A stretch of 5,451 nt of DNA. Source: JBDTSW01 sp039930945. Lineage in GTDB: Bacteria; Actinomycetota; Thermoleophilia; Solirubrobacterales; 70-9. Positions 4,838 to 5,451 of this stretch are shown here, piece after piece. The notes under the pieces are model-generated. The model worked only from the letters and a program-made list of their open reading frames with translations. It was not told where the DNA came from and did not search any database. Location: NCBI GenBank assembly GCA_039930945.1, contig JBDTSW010000120.1:1-5451 (forward strand). The letters are read 5' to 3'. Every line of letters begins with the position of its first letter. Positions within the stretch are counted from its first letter, which is position 1. The translations under genes and the position numbers were made by a program.

Positions 4838-5451
4838 TTGAACGCAGAGGCACCGTCACCGGTGGTCGCCGGGGGCGCGGGCACTGCGCAGGGGATGCCC
4901 GGCGTCCGCCTCGTGGGCGTGACCAAGCAGTTCGGGGACTTCGTCGCCGTCAGCAGCATCGACCTCGACATCGCCAGCGGCGAGTTCTTCACCCTGCTGG
5001 GGCCCTCCGGCTGCGGCAAGACCACGACCCTGCGGATGATCGCCGGCTTCGAGGAGCCGACCGGCGGCGAGGTGCTGATCGAGGGCGAGGACGTCGCCGC
5101 GCTTCCCGCCCACCGCCGGCCGACCAACACCGTCTTTCAGAGCTACGCGCTGTTTCCGCACCTGACGGTCGGCGAGAACGTCAGCTTCGGGCTGCAGCGC
5201 AAGAAGGTTCCCTCCGACGAGGTCAAGCGCCGGGTCTCCGAGGAGCTCGAGCGCGTCGGGCTGGCGCAGGAGGCCAACCGGCGGCCCAACCAGCTCTCCG
5301 GCGGCCAGCAACAGCGCGTCGCACTGGCGCGGGCGCTGGTCAACCTCCCCAAGGTGCTGCTGCTCGACGAGCCCCTGGGCGCGCTCGATTTGAAGCTGCG
5401 AAAGGGCCTGCAGCTGGAGTTGAAGCGGATCCAGCGAGAGGTCGGGATCAC
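4838..5451 (+). CDS. ABC importer ATP-binding subunit, PotA/spermidine-putrescine-like, N-terminal part
   Basis: The first 204 residues are visible; the gene runs off the right edge. The protein is the cytoplasmic ATPase that powers a solute importer. Ordered motifs are Walker A GPSGCGKT (55-62), Q-loop Gln101 in FQSYALFPHLTV, the ABC signature LSGGQ (153-157), Walker B LLLDEP (174-179) and D-loop GALD (181-184). The H-loop and any C-terminal TOBE domain are outside the window. The string NTVFQSYALFPHLTVGENV is characteristic of the PotA/CysA/MalK group, and with GALDLKLRK and the divergent aminotransferase operon it favours a polyamine or related amine importer. Iron, thiosulfate or sugar importers share much of this sequence. 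The TTG start gives an Ala/Gly/Pro-rich stretch of about 20 residues before the nucleotide-binding fold begins at PGVRLVGVTKQFG; starting at ATG 4895 would remove 19 of these. Permease and binding-protein genes are expected downstream. Confidence 0.92.
   Translation, partial: MNAEAPSPVVAGGAGTAQGMPGVRLVGVTKQFGDFVAVSSIDLDIASGEFFTLLGPSGCGKTTTLRMIAGFEEPTGGEVLIEGEDVAALPAHRRPTNTVFQSYALFPHLTVGENVSFGLQRKKVPSDEVKRRVSEELERVGLAQEANRRPNQLSGGQQQRVALARALVNLPKVLLLDEPLGALDLKLRKGLQLELKRIQREVGI

Noticed and set aside
4018..5130. 370-residue minus-strand frame crossing the intergenic region
   Set aside because: It crosses both the ABC ATPase and the aminotransferase gene out of frame and the control region between them. 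Its sequence is Ser/Pro/Arg-rich with no family signature.
1..5451. CRISPR array, tRNA/rRNA, insertion sequence, toxin-antitoxin or phage-like content
   Set aside because: No spaced repeats, RNA gene signatures, transposase motifs or unexplained small genes were found. The window is almost fully covered by five recognisable metabolic, regulatory and transport genes.

Overview
The window is GC-rich, gene-dense bacterial DNA. Codon third positions are dominated by G and C, and every gene has long open shadow frames behind it. The content (a PucR-family regulator, a mycobacterial/streptomycete-style class III aminotransferase, a TTG start with a strong Shine-Dalgarno) suggests an actinobacterium, possibly a deep-branching class such as Thermoleophilia. 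That placement is inference from protein style and base composition; no rRNA or marker gene is present.

Layout, left to right. (1) Positions 1-548, plus strand: the C-terminal 181 residues of a TesB-like acyl-CoA thioesterase, cut by the left edge. (2) Positions 545-4642, minus strand: a compact three-gene operon read right to left, made of a PLP-dependent class III aminotransferase, a PucR-family transcriptional regulator and alanine dehydrogenase. The first two genes overlap in a TGATG junction. The second and third are 31 bases apart, and that gap is exactly bridged by a possible 12-codon mini-ORF. (3) Positions 4643-4837: a 195-base divergent control region with a consensus TTGACA box inside a dyad, plus two further inverted repeats. 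(4) Positions 4838-5451, plus strand: the N-terminal 204 residues of a PotA-like ABC importer ATPase, cut by the right edge.

The genes fit one catabolic logic. The ABC system would import an amine or polyamine. The aminotransferase would move its amino group to a keto acid, probably pyruvate, giving alanine. Alanine dehydrogenase would regenerate pyruvate, releasing ammonium and NADH, and the PucR protein would tune expression to substrate or nitrogen status. The pairing is seen directly; the substrate is inferred. The aldehyde dehydrogenase expected for a polyamine route is not in the window. The thioesterase is convergent and probably unrelated.

I see no RNA gene, CRISPR array, mobile element or exotic defence-type system. 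The points most worth a second look are the divergent control region, the coupled gene junctions, and an unusual residue set next to the aminotransferase catalytic lysine.
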